From Janthinobacterium sp. 64 (lineage in GTDB: Bacteria > Pseudomonadota > Gammaproteobacteria > Burkholderiales > Burkholderiaceae_D), in the NCBI RefSeq assembly GCF_002813325.1, contig NZ_PHUG01000001.1:4774001-4838000 (forward strand): DNA of 64,000 bases, read 5' to 3'. The translations under genes were made by a program, and so were the position numbers. How positions within the stretch are numbered: the first letter of the stretch is position 1; every line of letters starts with the position of its first letter. Below are positions 1 to 8,384 of this stretch, piece after piece. The notes beneath the pieces were generated by a model. The model had not been told where the DNA came from. It made no database searches and saw only the letters and a list, made by a program, of their open reading frames with translations.

Positions 1-1
1 C

Positions 2-1330
2 ACCGGCAAGATCGCCGCAAGCAAGGATGTGAACGGCGACGGCGACAGCCTCGACACCGTATCGATCTATCGCGGCAGCCTGACCCGTACCCATCGTCCT
101 GGTGTCACGACTTCGATCACGTATAACGTTGGCGATCACCAGATCCTGGGTGGCATCTGGTACGAGCGTGCGAATCACCGTCAAACGGCACCTGGTCAAC
201 TGGTCAATGCAGATGGCTCCGCACCGGATATCTGGCTGCGCAACAACCTGATTACCCGTCCGGATGGCACCTTGTATCAAAACCGCGATTGGGAGACGAT
301 CAGCACGGCTTACCAGGCGTTCTTGCAAGATACCATCACCTTGATGGACAACAAGCTGAATATTAATATCGGCGTGCGTGCTCCATACATCAAGCGTGAT
401 TTCACCAATAACGCCAGCGAAGGCAGCAATTCGCAAACCACGTACAACGTGTCGAAGACTTACTCGGATGTGTTGCCGCAATTGGGCGCGCGTTACCGTG
501 TTACTAACGACGACCAGATCTTTGCCAGCTTGGCGAAGAATATGCGTGCGCCAAACAACTTCGTGCTGGCACCGAACAACCCACCGTACGTGACCGTGAC
601 GAATGGTGTTGCCAGTATCGTCAAGGACGTCAAGCCTGAAGTGTCGTGGAGCCTGGACGTTGGCTACCGTCATCAAACCAAAGACATTTCGACTTCGCTG
701 ACCGCTTTCTACACAGACTTTAAAGATCGCCAGGCAACCGCAATCGATCCAAACACGCTGACCAGCCTGACGACCAACGTAGGCAAAGTGCGTAACAAAG
801 GTATCGAACTGGAAGTCGGTAACACGCCGATCAACGGCTGGTCGGTGTATGGTTCGCTCGGCTACTTGAAGACCAAGATGGAAGATGATCTGGCCGTGGT
901 CGCCAAAACCGTCAATGGCAAAACCATTGTTGGTTATGCACCAACCGCTGGCAAGAATTTCTCCCTGTCGCCTAAGCTGAAAGCCGGTTTGAGCGCTTCT
1001 TATGAAACCAACGCCTGGTATGTTCGCGTAAAGGCCCGTTACACCGCATCGCAATTCGCTACTCTGGTGAACGACGAGGAAGTACCTGCGTACACCCTGG
1101 TTGACCTGGATGCGGCATATCAGCTGCCAACTTTCGGCATGTTCAAGAATCCCAAGCTGACCTTGAATGTATCGAATTTGTTGAACCGTGAGTACCGCAA
1201 TCCAAGTTCCGGTACTGGTATTGGCGCCAATGATATCGTTACGGCTGCCGGTACGTTCGCCGGTCGCGCACCAACTTACTACATGGGTGCGCCGCGCTTT
1301 GCATCGGTCACCCTGCGCGTCGACTTCTAA
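2..1330 (+). CDS. TonB-dependent outer-membrane receptor, C-terminal part (5' end outside window)
   Basis: The reading frame is open from base 2, so the gene starts upstream; about 442 residues are visible. They are rich in alternating beta strands and Tyr/Asn/Thr turns. Recognisable receptor features are a late segment resembling the TonB_dep_Rec end (LNVSNLLNREYRNP) and the terminal Phe (RVDF) needed for outer-membrane beta-barrel insertion. The N-terminal plug and TonB box are not in view, so the substrate cannot be told. Wobble positions are less strongly G/C-biased than in the downstream genes, with many A- or T-ending codons. A good intrinsic terminator follows, so the gene probably ends its own transcript. 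Its place next to exported nucleases could mean uptake of nucleic-acid breakdown products, but that is only positional. A GTG at 29 is an internal codon, not a start. Confidence 0.85.
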   Translation, partial: TGKIAASKDVNGDGDSLDTVSIYRGSLTRTHRPGVTTSITYNVGDHQILGGIWYERANHRQTAPGQLVNADGSAPDIWLRNNLITRPDGTLYQNRDWETISTAYQAFLQDTITLMDNKLNINIGVRAPYIKRDFTNNASEGSNSQTTYNVSKTYSDVLPQLGARYRVTNDDQIFASLAKNMRAPNNFVLAPNNPPYVTVTNGVASIVKDVKPEVSWSLDVGYRHQTKDISTSLTAFYTDFKDRQATAIDPNTLTSLTTNVGKVRNKGIELEVGNTPINGWSVYGSLGYLKTKMEDDLAVVAKTVNGKTIVGYAPTAGKNFSLSPKLKAGLSASYETNAWYVRVKARYTASQFATLVNDEEVPAYTLVDLDAAYQLPTFGMFKNPKLTLNVSNLLNREYRNPSSGTGIGANDIVTAAGTFAGRAPTYYMGAPRFASVTLRVDF

Positions 1331-1404
1331 GCATGGCTGTCAACTTCGTAGCTGCCCTGCCGGGCAGCACGGAGTTGTTTCTACCAGGCTGAGATAGCAA
1401 GAGT

Positions 1405-1428
1405 ACAGGCCTTCGGGCCTGTTTTTTT
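1405..1428 (+). terminator. Rho-independent terminator after the TonB receptor
   Basis: A 7-bp GC-rich stem (ACAGGCC / GGCCTGT) closes a TTCG tetraloop and is followed by a run of T. It sits 75 bases after the receptor stop and before the 5'-nucleotidase gene. Confidence 0.85.
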
Positions 1429-1487
1429 ATGGGTAAGGATGTTTCACCGTCTTTGCCATTGGCGTCGCCCTGTCCAGGAGTCTCCGC

Positions 1488-3194
1488 ATGATCCCATCCC
1501 TTTCCCCCCACCGGCCTTCATCGAGCTTGCCACATATGTTCATGCTTGCCCTCTTGATGACCGGCTGCGCCACCCATCCCGCGACGCCCGTCGACATCAA
1601 CCTGGTAGCCCTGAACGACTTCCACGGCAACCTCGATCGCAGCAAATTTACCTACACGAGTGTTGCCGATGCCGGGCGCAAGACGGTGCAGGCGGGCGGC
1701 ATCGATACCTTGTCCGGCGCCTTGAAGGCCTGGCGGCGCGAAGATGCGCAGCTGATTTTTGTCGGCAATGGCGACCTGGTCGGTGCCAGCCCCGCCATGT
1801 CGGCGCTGTGGGCCGACGAACCGAGCATCGTGGCCATGAATATGCTGGGCATGAAAGCCAGTTCCGTCGGCAACCATGAATTTGACCAGGGCAAGGTGGA
1901 ATTGTTGCGCCAGCAGCGCGGCGGCTGCGAGTCCCCACGCGCCGACAAGGCGTGCAAGTTCACGCCCGATTTCAAGGGCGCCAGCTACACCTATATGGCG
2001 GCCAATGTGATCGACACGCAAACGGGCAAGACGCTGCTGCCCGCCTACCGCATCGAAGAAGCGCATGGCGTCAAGGTGGGCCTGATCGGTGCCGTGCTGA
2101 AAGATACGCCATCCGTGGTGACGGCCGCCGGCATTGCCGGCCTGCAGTTCGGTGATGAAGCGGATGCCATCAACGCCACCTTGCCGCAGTTGCGCGCGCA
2201 GGGCGTGGGCGTGTTCGTCGTGCTGCTGCACCAGGGCGGCGAGACGAGCGAAGCCGTCGACCAGCCTGACTGCAGCGGTCTCAAGGGCGAAGTGGTCGAC
2301 GTGGTGAAACGCCTCGATCCGGCGATTCAACTGGTCATCAGCGGCCATTCTCACCAGGGCTATTTGTGCCGTGTCGATGGCCGCCTCGTGACGCAAGCGC
2401 AGATGGGCGGTCACATGTTGACGCGCATTAAACTCAAGGTCGATCCCGTCAAGAATGCCGTCGTCGATGCCAGCGCGCACAACGTCGTCATGTTGCCGAA
2501 CATGTTTGAGCCGGACCCGGCCGTCGCTGCCTATCTGGCATCGGTGAAGCAGCGCAGTGCGGCCGAATTGTCGCGTCCCGTGGCCGCCATCGCCGTGCCG
2601 AACGTGGGCCGCAGCACCAAGGGTAGCGGCGCTTCCGCGCTGGGCGACCTGGTGGCCGACAGCACCCTGTTCGGCGCGCGCGCCGCCGGTGCGCAAATCG
2701 GCCTGATGAACAATGGCGGCATCCGGAAGGACCTGGAAGCGGGCGCCGACCTGATGACGAACGTGGGCCAGAACCAGGCAGTTGTCCCGTTCGGCAATAC
2801 CCTGATCGTCGTCAGCCTTTCTGGTGCGCAAATCCGTACCTTGCTTGAGCAGCAGTGGCCGGGCGCGGTAGCGGAAGACAACAACCTGTTGCAAGTGTCC
2901 GAAGGTTTTACGTATCGCTGGGACAGCACGCAGCCGCAAGGCCAGCGCGTGCTGCCGGGCAGCATCATGCTCAATGGCATTGCTCTTGAAGACAATCAAC
3001 AATACCGTGTCGCTGCCAACAGTTTCCTCGCCGGCGGCGGCGACCGCTTCACCGTGCTGGCGGCCGGCACGCGCCGGCTCGACACGGGCGTGCGCGATAT
3101 CGATGCCTTCAGCAATTACCTGATCGCCCGCGCGCGCGCCGGCAAGCCCGCTGGCAGCGCCACGGCAGCGGGTCGCATCGTGCGCGTCAACTAA
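1488..3194 (+). CDS. UshA-like 5'-nucleotidase / 2',3'-cyclic phosphodiesterase, probable lipoprotein
   Basis: Exported metallophosphoesterase expected to strip phosphate from nucleotides so nucleosides can be imported. The N-terminus carries a short hydrophobic stretch and a lipobox (LMTGC, Cys27), pointing to a lipid-anchored protein. The calcineurin-like domain follows, with metal-binding motifs NDFHGN (about 43-48), GNGD (93-96), GNHEFDQGK (128-136) and GHSHQG near 285. The C-terminal 5'-nucleotidase domain (about 350-565) has the NNGGIR substrate-loop motif. Length (568 aa) is normal for UshA-type enzymes. The start was chosen for an AGGAG seven bases upstream; a later Met17 would still leave the lipobox. 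A PLD protein and an S1/P1 nuclease follow closely, consistent with one exported nucleic-acid degradation operon. Confidence 0.9.
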   Translation: MIPSLSPHRPSSSLPHMFMLALLMTGCATHPATPVDINLVALNDFHGNLDRSKFTYTSVADAGRKTVQAGGIDTLSGALKAWRREDAQLIFVGNGDLVGASPAMSALWADEPSIVAMNMLGMKASSVGNHEFDQGKVELLRQQRGGCESPRADKACKFTPDFKGASYTYMAANVIDTQTGKTLLPAYRIEEAHGVKVGLIGAVLKDTPSVVTAAGIAGLQFGDEADAINATLPQLRAQGVGVFVVLLHQGGETSEAVDQPDCSGLKGEVVDVVKRLDPAIQLVISGHSHQGYLCRVDGRLVTQAQMGGHMLTRIKLKVDPVKNAVVDASAHNVVMLPNMFEPDPAVAAYLASVKQRSAAELSRPVAAIAVPNVGRSTKGSGASALGDLVADSTLFGARAAGAQIGLMNNGGIRKDLEAGADLMTNVGQNQAVVPFGNTLIVVSLSGAQIRTLLEQQWPGAVAEDNNLLQVSEGFTYRWDSTQPQGQRVLPGSIMLNGIALEDNQQYRVAANSFLAGGGDRFTVLAAGTRRLDTGVRDIDAFSNYLIARARAGKPAGSATAAGRIVRVN

Positions 3195-3210
3195 TTTACA
3201 AGGAATAACC

Positions 3211-4440
3211 ATGCGTCGTTTATCTGTTTCCCTGCTCGTCACGACCCTGTTCGCGGGCACGGCCCACGCCGATTTCACCATTCCCGGCTTTGAGCTGGTG
3301 CACACTTCGCCCGTGGAAACCACGTTGACCAATCCCGACCTGCGCGAGCCCGTCGCCGTATGGACCGAGCTGTTCGATGGTGCAAAGAAAGAGATCGTCA
3401 TCGCCCAGTTCTACGCAGTCAGCAAACCGGGCACGGCTTTTGAAAAAGTGCTGGCCAGCCTGACGGCTGCCGGCCAGCGTGGCGTGAAGATCCGCTTCCT
3501 GCTGGACCAGAAGGGCGTGGGCCTGTCGGAAGCGGCGACCATCGCGCAGATCAAGGCGATTCCCAACCTGGACTTGCGCCTCATCGATTTCAATAAAGTC
3601 ACGGGCAACGGCATCGTGCATGCGAAATACCTGGCCGTCGATGGCCAGGTGGCCTACATCGGCAGCCAGAATTTCGACTGGCGCTCGTTCGAGCACATCC
3701 ATGAGACGGGCTTGAAAATCACGGAAGCCGCCATGGTCAGCCAGGTGCAGGCGATCTTCGAACAGGATTGGCAAGCCCAGGCATTGACGTCGCAAGGCAG
3801 CCGCGCCACGGTACTCAACAGCAAGGTCGTGCCAGCCAATTACGCGCAAAACGCGTTCCTGCTGGCCAGCCCGAATGCGTACAACCCGGCCGGCGTGGGC
3901 GATTCGGAAACGGGCTTGCCCGCCTTGCTGGCGCAAGCGCAAAGCGAAGTGCGCATCCAGCTGCTCGACTACGCGCCGCTGTCCTACGGCCCGAACCGCA
4001 CGCGGCCGTACTACGCCGTGATCGACAACGCCGTGCGCGCCGCCGCCCAGCGTGGCGTGAAAATCAAGCTGATGGTATCAAGCTGGAACACGGAAGCGCC
4101 GGCCATCGCCTACCTGAAAAGCCTGGCCCTGGTGCCGAACGTGGACATCCGCATCGTGACGATTCCCACGGCCTCGACGGGTTTCATTCCCTTCGCGCGC
4201 GTGATCCACAGCAAGACCATGAGCATCGATGGCAAGCTGGCCTGGGTTGGCACTAGCAACTGGGCGGGCGGTTATTTCGACTTGTCGCGCAACCTGGAAG
4301 TGGTGTTGCGCAACGACGCCATGGCGCAACGCATCGCCGCGCTGCATGAGCAGACGTGGAGCTCGGCCTACGCGCAGCCGATCGACATCAACAAGCAGTA
4401 TCCGAAGCCGGCCAAGGCTGCGCCGCAAGGCAAGGAGTAA
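3211..4440 (+). CDS. Exported phospholipase D-superfamily protein (nuclease or phospholipase)
   Basis: 409 aa with a clear Sec signal peptide (cleavage after about Ala20, AHA/DFTI). Two complete HKD motifs are visible: H137-K139-D144 followed by GSQN at 151-154, and H332-K334-D339 followed by GTSN at 346-349. These two His residues form the phosphodiesterase active site of the family. The duplicated layout matches both phospholipases and Nuc-like endonucleases, so substrate cannot be fixed from sequence. Its position between a 5'-nucleotidase (16 bases upstream) and an S1/P1 nuclease (ends overlap by one base) argues for a role in nucleic-acid or phosphodiester breakdown outside the cytoplasm. 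An AAGGAA precedes the ATG. Confidence 0.9.
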   Translation: MRRLSVSLLVTTLFAGTAHADFTIPGFELVHTSPVETTLTNPDLREPVAVWTELFDGAKKEIVIAQFYAVSKPGTAFEKVLASLTAAGQRGVKIRFLLDQKGVGLSEAATIAQIKAIPNLDLRLIDFNKVTGNGIVHAKYLAVDGQVAYIGSQNFDWRSFEHIHETGLKITEAAMVSQVQAIFEQDWQAQALTSQGSRATVLNSKVVPANYAQNAFLLASPNAYNPAGVGDSETGLPALLAQAQSEVRIQLLDYAPLSYGPNRTRPYYAVIDNAVRAAAQRGVKIKLMVSSWNTEAPAIAYLKSLALVPNVDIRIVTIPTASTGFIPFARVIHSKTMSIDGKLAWVGTSNWAGGYFDLSRNLEVVLRNDAMAQRIAALHEQTWSSAYAQPIDINKQYPKPAKAAPQGKE

Positions 4441-5516
4441 TGGTGAACATGAAAAAACTGCTGAGTGTGCTGGCGCTGGGCGCCGCTTTTGCTTCCGGCA
4501 ACGTCCTGGCCTGGGGCAATGACGGCCACCGTGCCGTGGGCGCCATCGCCGATCAATTGCTCAAGGGTAGCGCCGCACAGGTGCAAGTGGCGAAGTTGCT
4601 GTTGCCCGGCGAAAGCCTGGAAAAGATCGCCAACTGGCCCGATTGCGTGAAGGGCACGTATTGCGGCCCGCAATCGCCGGAAATGCTGACGTATGTGGCG
4701 GCGAACCCGAAACACGGCGAATACCACTACACGAACGTGCCGTTCCAGAACGCGCACTACCATGACCATGGCGTGGGCACGGCCGATGACGATATCGTGC
4801 AGACGCTCAAGCAGGCGATCCTGGTGCTGCAGGGCAGGGCTGATGCGGCCAGCAATCCGCACGGCTTCAGCCAGCGCGAAGCACTGATTCTGATTACGCA
4901 TCTGGTCGGCGATATCCACCAGCCTTTGCATGTGGGCAATGCGTTTCTTGGCAAGGATGGCCAGTTTTTCGTGCCCGCCACGCAGGCGCAGATCGATGAC
5001 GTCGCCATTTTCAATGCACGCGGCGGCAATGACTTGCTGCTCGACGATGCGAAGATGACGGCCTTGTCCGACGCCGTGATTCCCCCGCCGCTGCCGGCGG
5101 AAGAGGGGGTAACAAAAGCTCCCACCTATCCGAAGTCGCCCACCAAGCCCCTGCATTCCTACTGGGACACGACCGTGGTCGACTACGCCATGCGCCGCCT
5201 GAGCACGCGCACGCCGCAGCAGTTTGCGCGTACCGTGATCGCCAGCGCACCGGTGGTGAGCACCAATAGCGGCGACCCTGTCACCTGGCCGTATCAGTGG
5301 GCCGATGCCGCGCTGGCGGCCTCAAAAATTGCTTTCACGGACGTGGTGGCCGGTCCCGCCACGCAGCAGACCAGTCGCAAGGGCGATGTCTATAACGTGT
5401 GGAGCTTGACGGTGCCGGACAATTATCCCGTGCCCAGCTCGGCGCTGGCGAAGCAGCAGCTGAGCGAGGCGGGCTATCACCTGGCCGCCGTGCTGCAGGC
5501 GATCTGGCCGCAGTAA
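4440..5516 (+). CDS. Exported S1/P1-family nuclease
   Basis: Zinc-dependent nuclease of the S1/P1 family, which cuts single-stranded nucleic acid and removes 3'-phosphates. The signal peptide ends VLA/WGNDGH, so the mature protein would begin with the Trp whose free amino group binds zinc in P1 nuclease. Other ligand motifs seen are NWPD, EYHYTNVPF, the ITHLVGDIHQPLHVG core and GGNDLL. Length is about 358 aa, slightly larger than P1 nuclease. The start is uncertain: ATG 4440 overlaps the previous stop and lies only two bases from AAGGAG, while GTG 4443 (5 bases) and ATG 4449 (11 bases, MKKLLSVLAL) have better spacing and keep the same mature protein. Third gene of the exported hydrolase cluster. 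Confidence 0.9.
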   Translation: MVNMKKLLSVLALGAAFASGNVLAWGNDGHRAVGAIADQLLKGSAAQVQVAKLLLPGESLEKIANWPDCVKGTYCGPQSPEMLTYVAANPKHGEYHYTNVPFQNAHYHDHGVGTADDDIVQTLKQAILVLQGRADAASNPHGFSQREALILITHLVGDIHQPLHVGNAFLGKDGQFFVPATQAQIDDVAIFNARGGNDLLLDDAKMTALSDAVIPPPLPAEEGVTKAPTYPKSPTKPLHSYWDTTVVDYAMRRLSTRTPQQFARTVIASAPVVSTNSGDPVTWPYQWADAALAASKIAFTDVVAGPATQQTSRKGDVYNVWSLTVPDNYPVPSSALAKQQLSEAGYHLAAVLQAIWPQ

Positions 5517-5520
5517 AGTA

Positions 5521-5544
5521 AAAACGGCCTGCGGGCCGTTTTTT
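5521..5544. terminator. Bidirectional terminator between nuclease and DeoR genes
   Basis: AAAACGGCC-TGCG-GGCCGTTTT hairpin with A-run on one side and T-run on the other, placed exactly between convergent stops; it overlaps the end of the regulator stop codon. Confidence 0.85.
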
Positions 5545-6307
5545 ACGCCAGGATCACATTGATGCCCATCTCGCGGTAAGGCGCGAGCAGGGCGTCGTCC
5601 ACGTCGCGGTGCACGATGATGTCGTTGACCTGGCTCAAGGGCGCGATTTGGAATGGCGAGGCTGTGTTGAACTTTTCCGGCGAGGCCAGCACGACGGTGC
5701 GGCTTGACGCGTCGCTGAGCGCGCGTTTCACGCACGCTTCTTCATAATCGCCGGTGGTGATGCCCGTTTGCGGATGCAGGCTGGACACGCCCATGAAATA
5801 CAGGTCGGCGCGGATGCGGCCGATGGCTTCCACGGTCGCCGCGCCGACACCGACGATCGAGTGCTTGTACAGGCGCCCGCCCAGCATCAGCACTTCGATG
5901 CCAGTATGATTCACCAGTTCGACGGCAATCGACGGACTGTGCGTGACGATGGTGGCGCGCAAGTCGCGCGGCAGCTGGCGCGCCAGTTGCACGGCGGTCG
6001 TGCCGCCGTCGAGAAACACCACTTGTCCCGTTTGTATCATGGCGCCCGCGGCGCGGCCAATGGCGGGCTTGGCTTCGGGCGAGATCTGTTCGCGCCCCGC
6101 AAACGGTGCCAGCGCGGGCGAGCGCGGCAGCAAGGGCAGGGCGCCGCCATGCACGCGCTCCAATAATCCCTCTTTTGCCAGCTCGCGCAAGTCGCGCCGT
6201 ATCGTGTCTTCCGACAAGCCCAGGGCGTCGCTGACGGCCCTGGCGACGAGCTGGCCTTCGCGCTGGAGCAAGTCCAGCAGGTATTGTTTGCGTTGCTGTG
6301 TCAGCAT
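5543..6307 (-). CDS. DeoR-family transcriptional regulator
   Basis: 254 aa repressor-type protein. An N-terminal DeoR helix-turn-helix (about residues 6-57, with SEDTIRRDLREL as recognition region) is followed by a DeoRC sugar-phosphate-sensing domain (DGGTTAVQLARQL, STHSPSIA-like segment, LGGRLY, ASPEKFN). The start was set at MLTQQRKQ because the DeoR fold begins there; a longer upstream frame has no family similarity. It is divergent from the Nudix-DUF4406 gene, with an 85-base gap containing 10-bp phased repeats. Its effector is probably a sugar phosphate. A (deoxy)ribose phosphate would suit the district, but nothing in the sequence proves it. Confidence 0.9.
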   Translation of the reverse strand: MLTQQRKQYLLDLLQREGQLVARAVSDALGLSEDTIRRDLRELAKEGLLERVHGGALPLLPRSPALAPFAGREQISPEAKPAIGRAAGAMIQTGQVVFLDGGTTAVQLARQLPRDLRATIVTHSPSIAVELVNHTGIEVLMLGGRLYKHSIVGVGAATVEAIGRIRADLYFMGVSSLHPQTGITTGDYEEACVKRALSDASSRTVVLASPEKFNTASPFQIAPLSQVNDIIVHRDVDDALLAPYREMGINVILA

Positions 6308-6310
6308 GGT

Positions 6311-6350
6311 TTTTCTTGTATTTTCTTGATATTGCACGAGTTTGCATGAT
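6311..6350. promoter_or_regulatory. Four 10-bp phased repeats between DeoR regulator and Nudix gene
   Basis: TTTTCTTG occurs at 6311-6318 and again at 6321-6328; TTGCA follows at 6332-6336 and 6342-6346, also 10 bases apart. The array fills most of the 85-base divergent gap and begins four bases from the DeoR start codon. DeoR-family proteins often bind short direct repeats, so this is a candidate autoregulatory operator; phased AT tracts causing curvature are an alternative. Confidence 0.4.
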
Positions 6351-6392
6351 AAAGTCGGCGAAGGCAAGTACATGCAAGCACACGGAGACACT

Positions 6393-7361
6393 ATGCGCGA
6401 AGAAAACAGCAAGCAGGAACGGGTTCGCATCCAGCAGGTGCAGACCCTGTCGCACGACTGGTATCTGCTGCAAAAGACCACGTTCGACTACCTGCGTCAC
6501 GATGGCGAATGGCAGACGCAGACGCGGGAAACCTACGACCGCGGCGATGGCGCCACCATCCTGCTCTACAACAAAGTCCAACGCACGGTGATCCTGATCC
6601 GCCAGTTCCGTTTCCCCACGTATCGCGACGGCCACGATGGTTTCCTGATCGAATCAGCGGCCGGCTTGCTGGAAGAGGCCAGCGCGGAGCAGCGCATCCG
6701 CGCCGAGGTGGAAGAGGAAACCGGTTACCGGGTGGGGCAGGTGCACAAGGTCTTCGACGCCTTCATGAGTCCCGGTTCCGTCACGGAGCGCTTGCATTTT
6801 TTTGTCGCCGAATACGACCCGGCCAGCCGCATCGGCGACGGCGGCGGCCTGGCGCATGAGGGCGAGGACATTGAAGTGCTGGAATTGTCGCTGGCGCAAG
6901 CAATGGGGATGGTGGCCGATGGCCGCATCTGCGATGGCAAGACCATCATGCTGCTGCAGCATGCGCAGTTGCACTTGATGCCGCCGGTACAAGAGATGCG
7001 GCATGGCATGCAGATCCTCGTTGCCGGCCCGTATCGCTCCGGCACGGGCGACGATCCCGCCCTGATGGCGGCGAATGTGGCGGCCATGCAAGCCGTTTGC
7101 CTGCCCCTGTATGCCAAGGGACACATGCCCGTGCTCGGTGAATGGCTGGCCTTGCCCATGCTGACGCTGGCGGGTTCCACCCGGGTGGGCGACGCCGTAT
7201 ATGAAGACCTGTTCCACGCACATGCGACGCGTTTATTGAGCCACTGCGATGCGGTGCTGAGGGTAGGCGGTGCGTCTGGCGGGGCCGACCAGATGGTGGC
7301 CGTGGCGCGGGGCCTAGGATTACCCGTATTTTTCTCGCTGGACGCAATTCTTCAGGCGTAA
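6393..7361 (+). CDS. Nudix hydrolase fused to DUF4406 (deoxyribosyltransferase-like) domain
   Basis: 322 aa with two domains. The first (about 1-195) resembles NudK/AdpP-type nucleoside-diphosphate-sugar hydrolases. Its Nudix box (GLLEEAS then RAEVEEETGY) keeps the catalytic glutamates, though Arg of the usual RE pair is replaced. The second (about 205-322) starts MQILVAGPYRSG and resembles DUF4406, related to nucleoside 2-deoxyribosyltransferases. The start at 6393 has GGAG five bases upstream; earlier in-frame ATGs at 6342 and 6372 lack one. The joint presence suggests house-cleaning or salvage of nucleotide derivatives, fitting the surrounding nucleoside genes. Substrate is unknown. The gene is divergent from the DeoR regulator and converges with the ABC importer operon. 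Confidence 0.82.
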   Translation: MREENSKQERVRIQQVQTLSHDWYLLQKTTFDYLRHDGEWQTQTRETYDRGDGATILLYNKVQRTVILIRQFRFPTYRDGHDGFLIESAAGLLEEASAEQRIRAEVEEETGYRVGQVHKVFDAFMSPGSVTERLHFFVAEYDPASRIGDGGGLAHEGEDIEVLELSLAQAMGMVADGRICDGKTIMLLQHAQLHLMPPVQEMRHGMQILVAGPYRSGTGDDPALMAANVAAMQAVCLPLYAKGHMPVLGEWLALPMLTLAGSTRVGDAVYEDLFHAHATRLLSHCDAVLRVGGASGGADQMVAVARGLGLPVFFSLDAILQA

Positions 7362-7362
7362 A

Positions 7363-7388
7363 AAAGCGAAGCCCGCGGGCTTCGCTTT
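7363..7388. terminator. Bidirectional terminator between Nudix gene and ABC importer operon
   Basis: AAGCGAAGCCC-GC-GGGCTTCGCTT stem flanked by A and T runs, centred between convergent gene ends. Confidence 0.88.
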
Positions 7389-7408
7389 CGTATCAGGCCA
7401 AGTCAGAC

Positions 7409-8380
7409 TTAACGAGACTTTACAAAGGGGATGCCGATGGCTTTCGGGGCAATAGACTTGGCCATCAGCCCAGCCAGCACGATCACGGTAACGACATACG
7501 GCACCATCTGGATCAAGGAGCCGGGGATGCGGCCCACGACGGGCAAGTCCACGCCTTCGATCTGGATCTGGATGGCGGCGAAGAAGCCGAACATCAGACA
7601 GCCGAGGAAGGTGTAGACGGGGCGCCAGTTGCCGAACACCATGGCCGTCAGGGCCAGGTAGCCGGCGCCGGCCGACATGTCGCGCAGGAAGAAGCCGCTT
7701 TGCACGATGGCAAGATAGGCGCCCGAGAACGAACACAGGATGCCGGCCACGAGCATGGCCAGGTAGCGCGTCGCTTCCACGCTCACGCCGGCCGAGTCGG
7801 CCGCATGCGGGTTTTCGCCGCAGGCGCGCAGGCGCAGGCCGAAGCGCGTGTGGTACAGCAGCCAGTGCACGAGCGGGATCAAGAGGAAGGCCACGTAGAC
7901 GAGTATGGAATGGCCGCCGATCAGGTGGGCGTAGACCCAGCCGATGAAGGGGATATGCTCCACGTACTGCGTGCCCGGCAAGACGACGTCGAACAGCCGC
8001 GCCGAACCGAGGTCGGGCGTGCGGCCGCCTTGCTGGAAGAAAAATTGCGCCAGAACAAAGGTCAGTCCGCTCATGGCGATGTTGATCGCCATGCCGGCCA
8101 CCAGCTGGTTGCCCTTTTGCGTGATGCTGACGTAGGCCTGCAGCAGGGCCAGGGCGACGCAGACGAGCATGCCGGCGGCCATGCCGTAATACGGGTTTTG
8201 CGTCGTGTAGGCCACGGCGGCGGAAGCGAAGGCGCTGGCCAGGATCTTGCCTTCCAGGCCGATGTCGATCATGCCGCTGCGTTCGGCGAACAGGCCGGCC
8301 ATGGCGGCAAAGATCAGGACCGGCGCATTGCGCACGGTCGATACCAGGATGCTGGCGAAATGAAAGTCGTCGAGTGTCAT
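7409..8380 (-). CDS. Nucleoside ABC transporter, second permease
   Basis: 323 aa, very hydrophobic, of the BPD_transp_2 permease family that pairs with BMP-type binding proteins. The N-terminal AGLFAERSGMIDIGLEGK segment is the hallmark loop contacting the ATPase, and a GLRLRACGENPHAADSAGV segment follows in the second half, as usual in nucleoside and branched-substrate permeases. About 8-9 membrane segments are likely. Last gene of the four-gene importer operon (binding protein, ATPase, permease, permease), four bases after the first permease. The operon's transcript would stop at the shared terminator just downstream. Confidence 0.92.
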   Translation of the reverse strand: MTLDDFHFASILVSTVRNAPVLIFAAMAGLFAERSGMIDIGLEGKILASAFASAAVAYTTQNPYYGMAAGMLVCVALALLQAYVSITQKGNQLVAGMAINIAMSGLTFVLAQFFFQQGGRTPDLGSARLFDVVLPGTQYVEHIPFIGWVYAHLIGGHSILVYVAFLLIPLVHWLLYHTRFGLRLRACGENPHAADSAGVSVEATRYLAMLVAGILCSFSGAYLAIVQSGFFLRDMSAGAGYLALTAMVFGNWRPVYTFLGCLMFGFFAAIQIQIEGVDLPVVGRIPGSLIQMVPYVVTVIVLAGLMAKSIAPKAIGIPFVKSR

Positions 8381-8384
8381 GGTG

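Noticed and set aside
1518..3401. 627-codon open frame on the minus strand
   Set aside because: Antisense to the 5'-nucleotidase gene, no family features.
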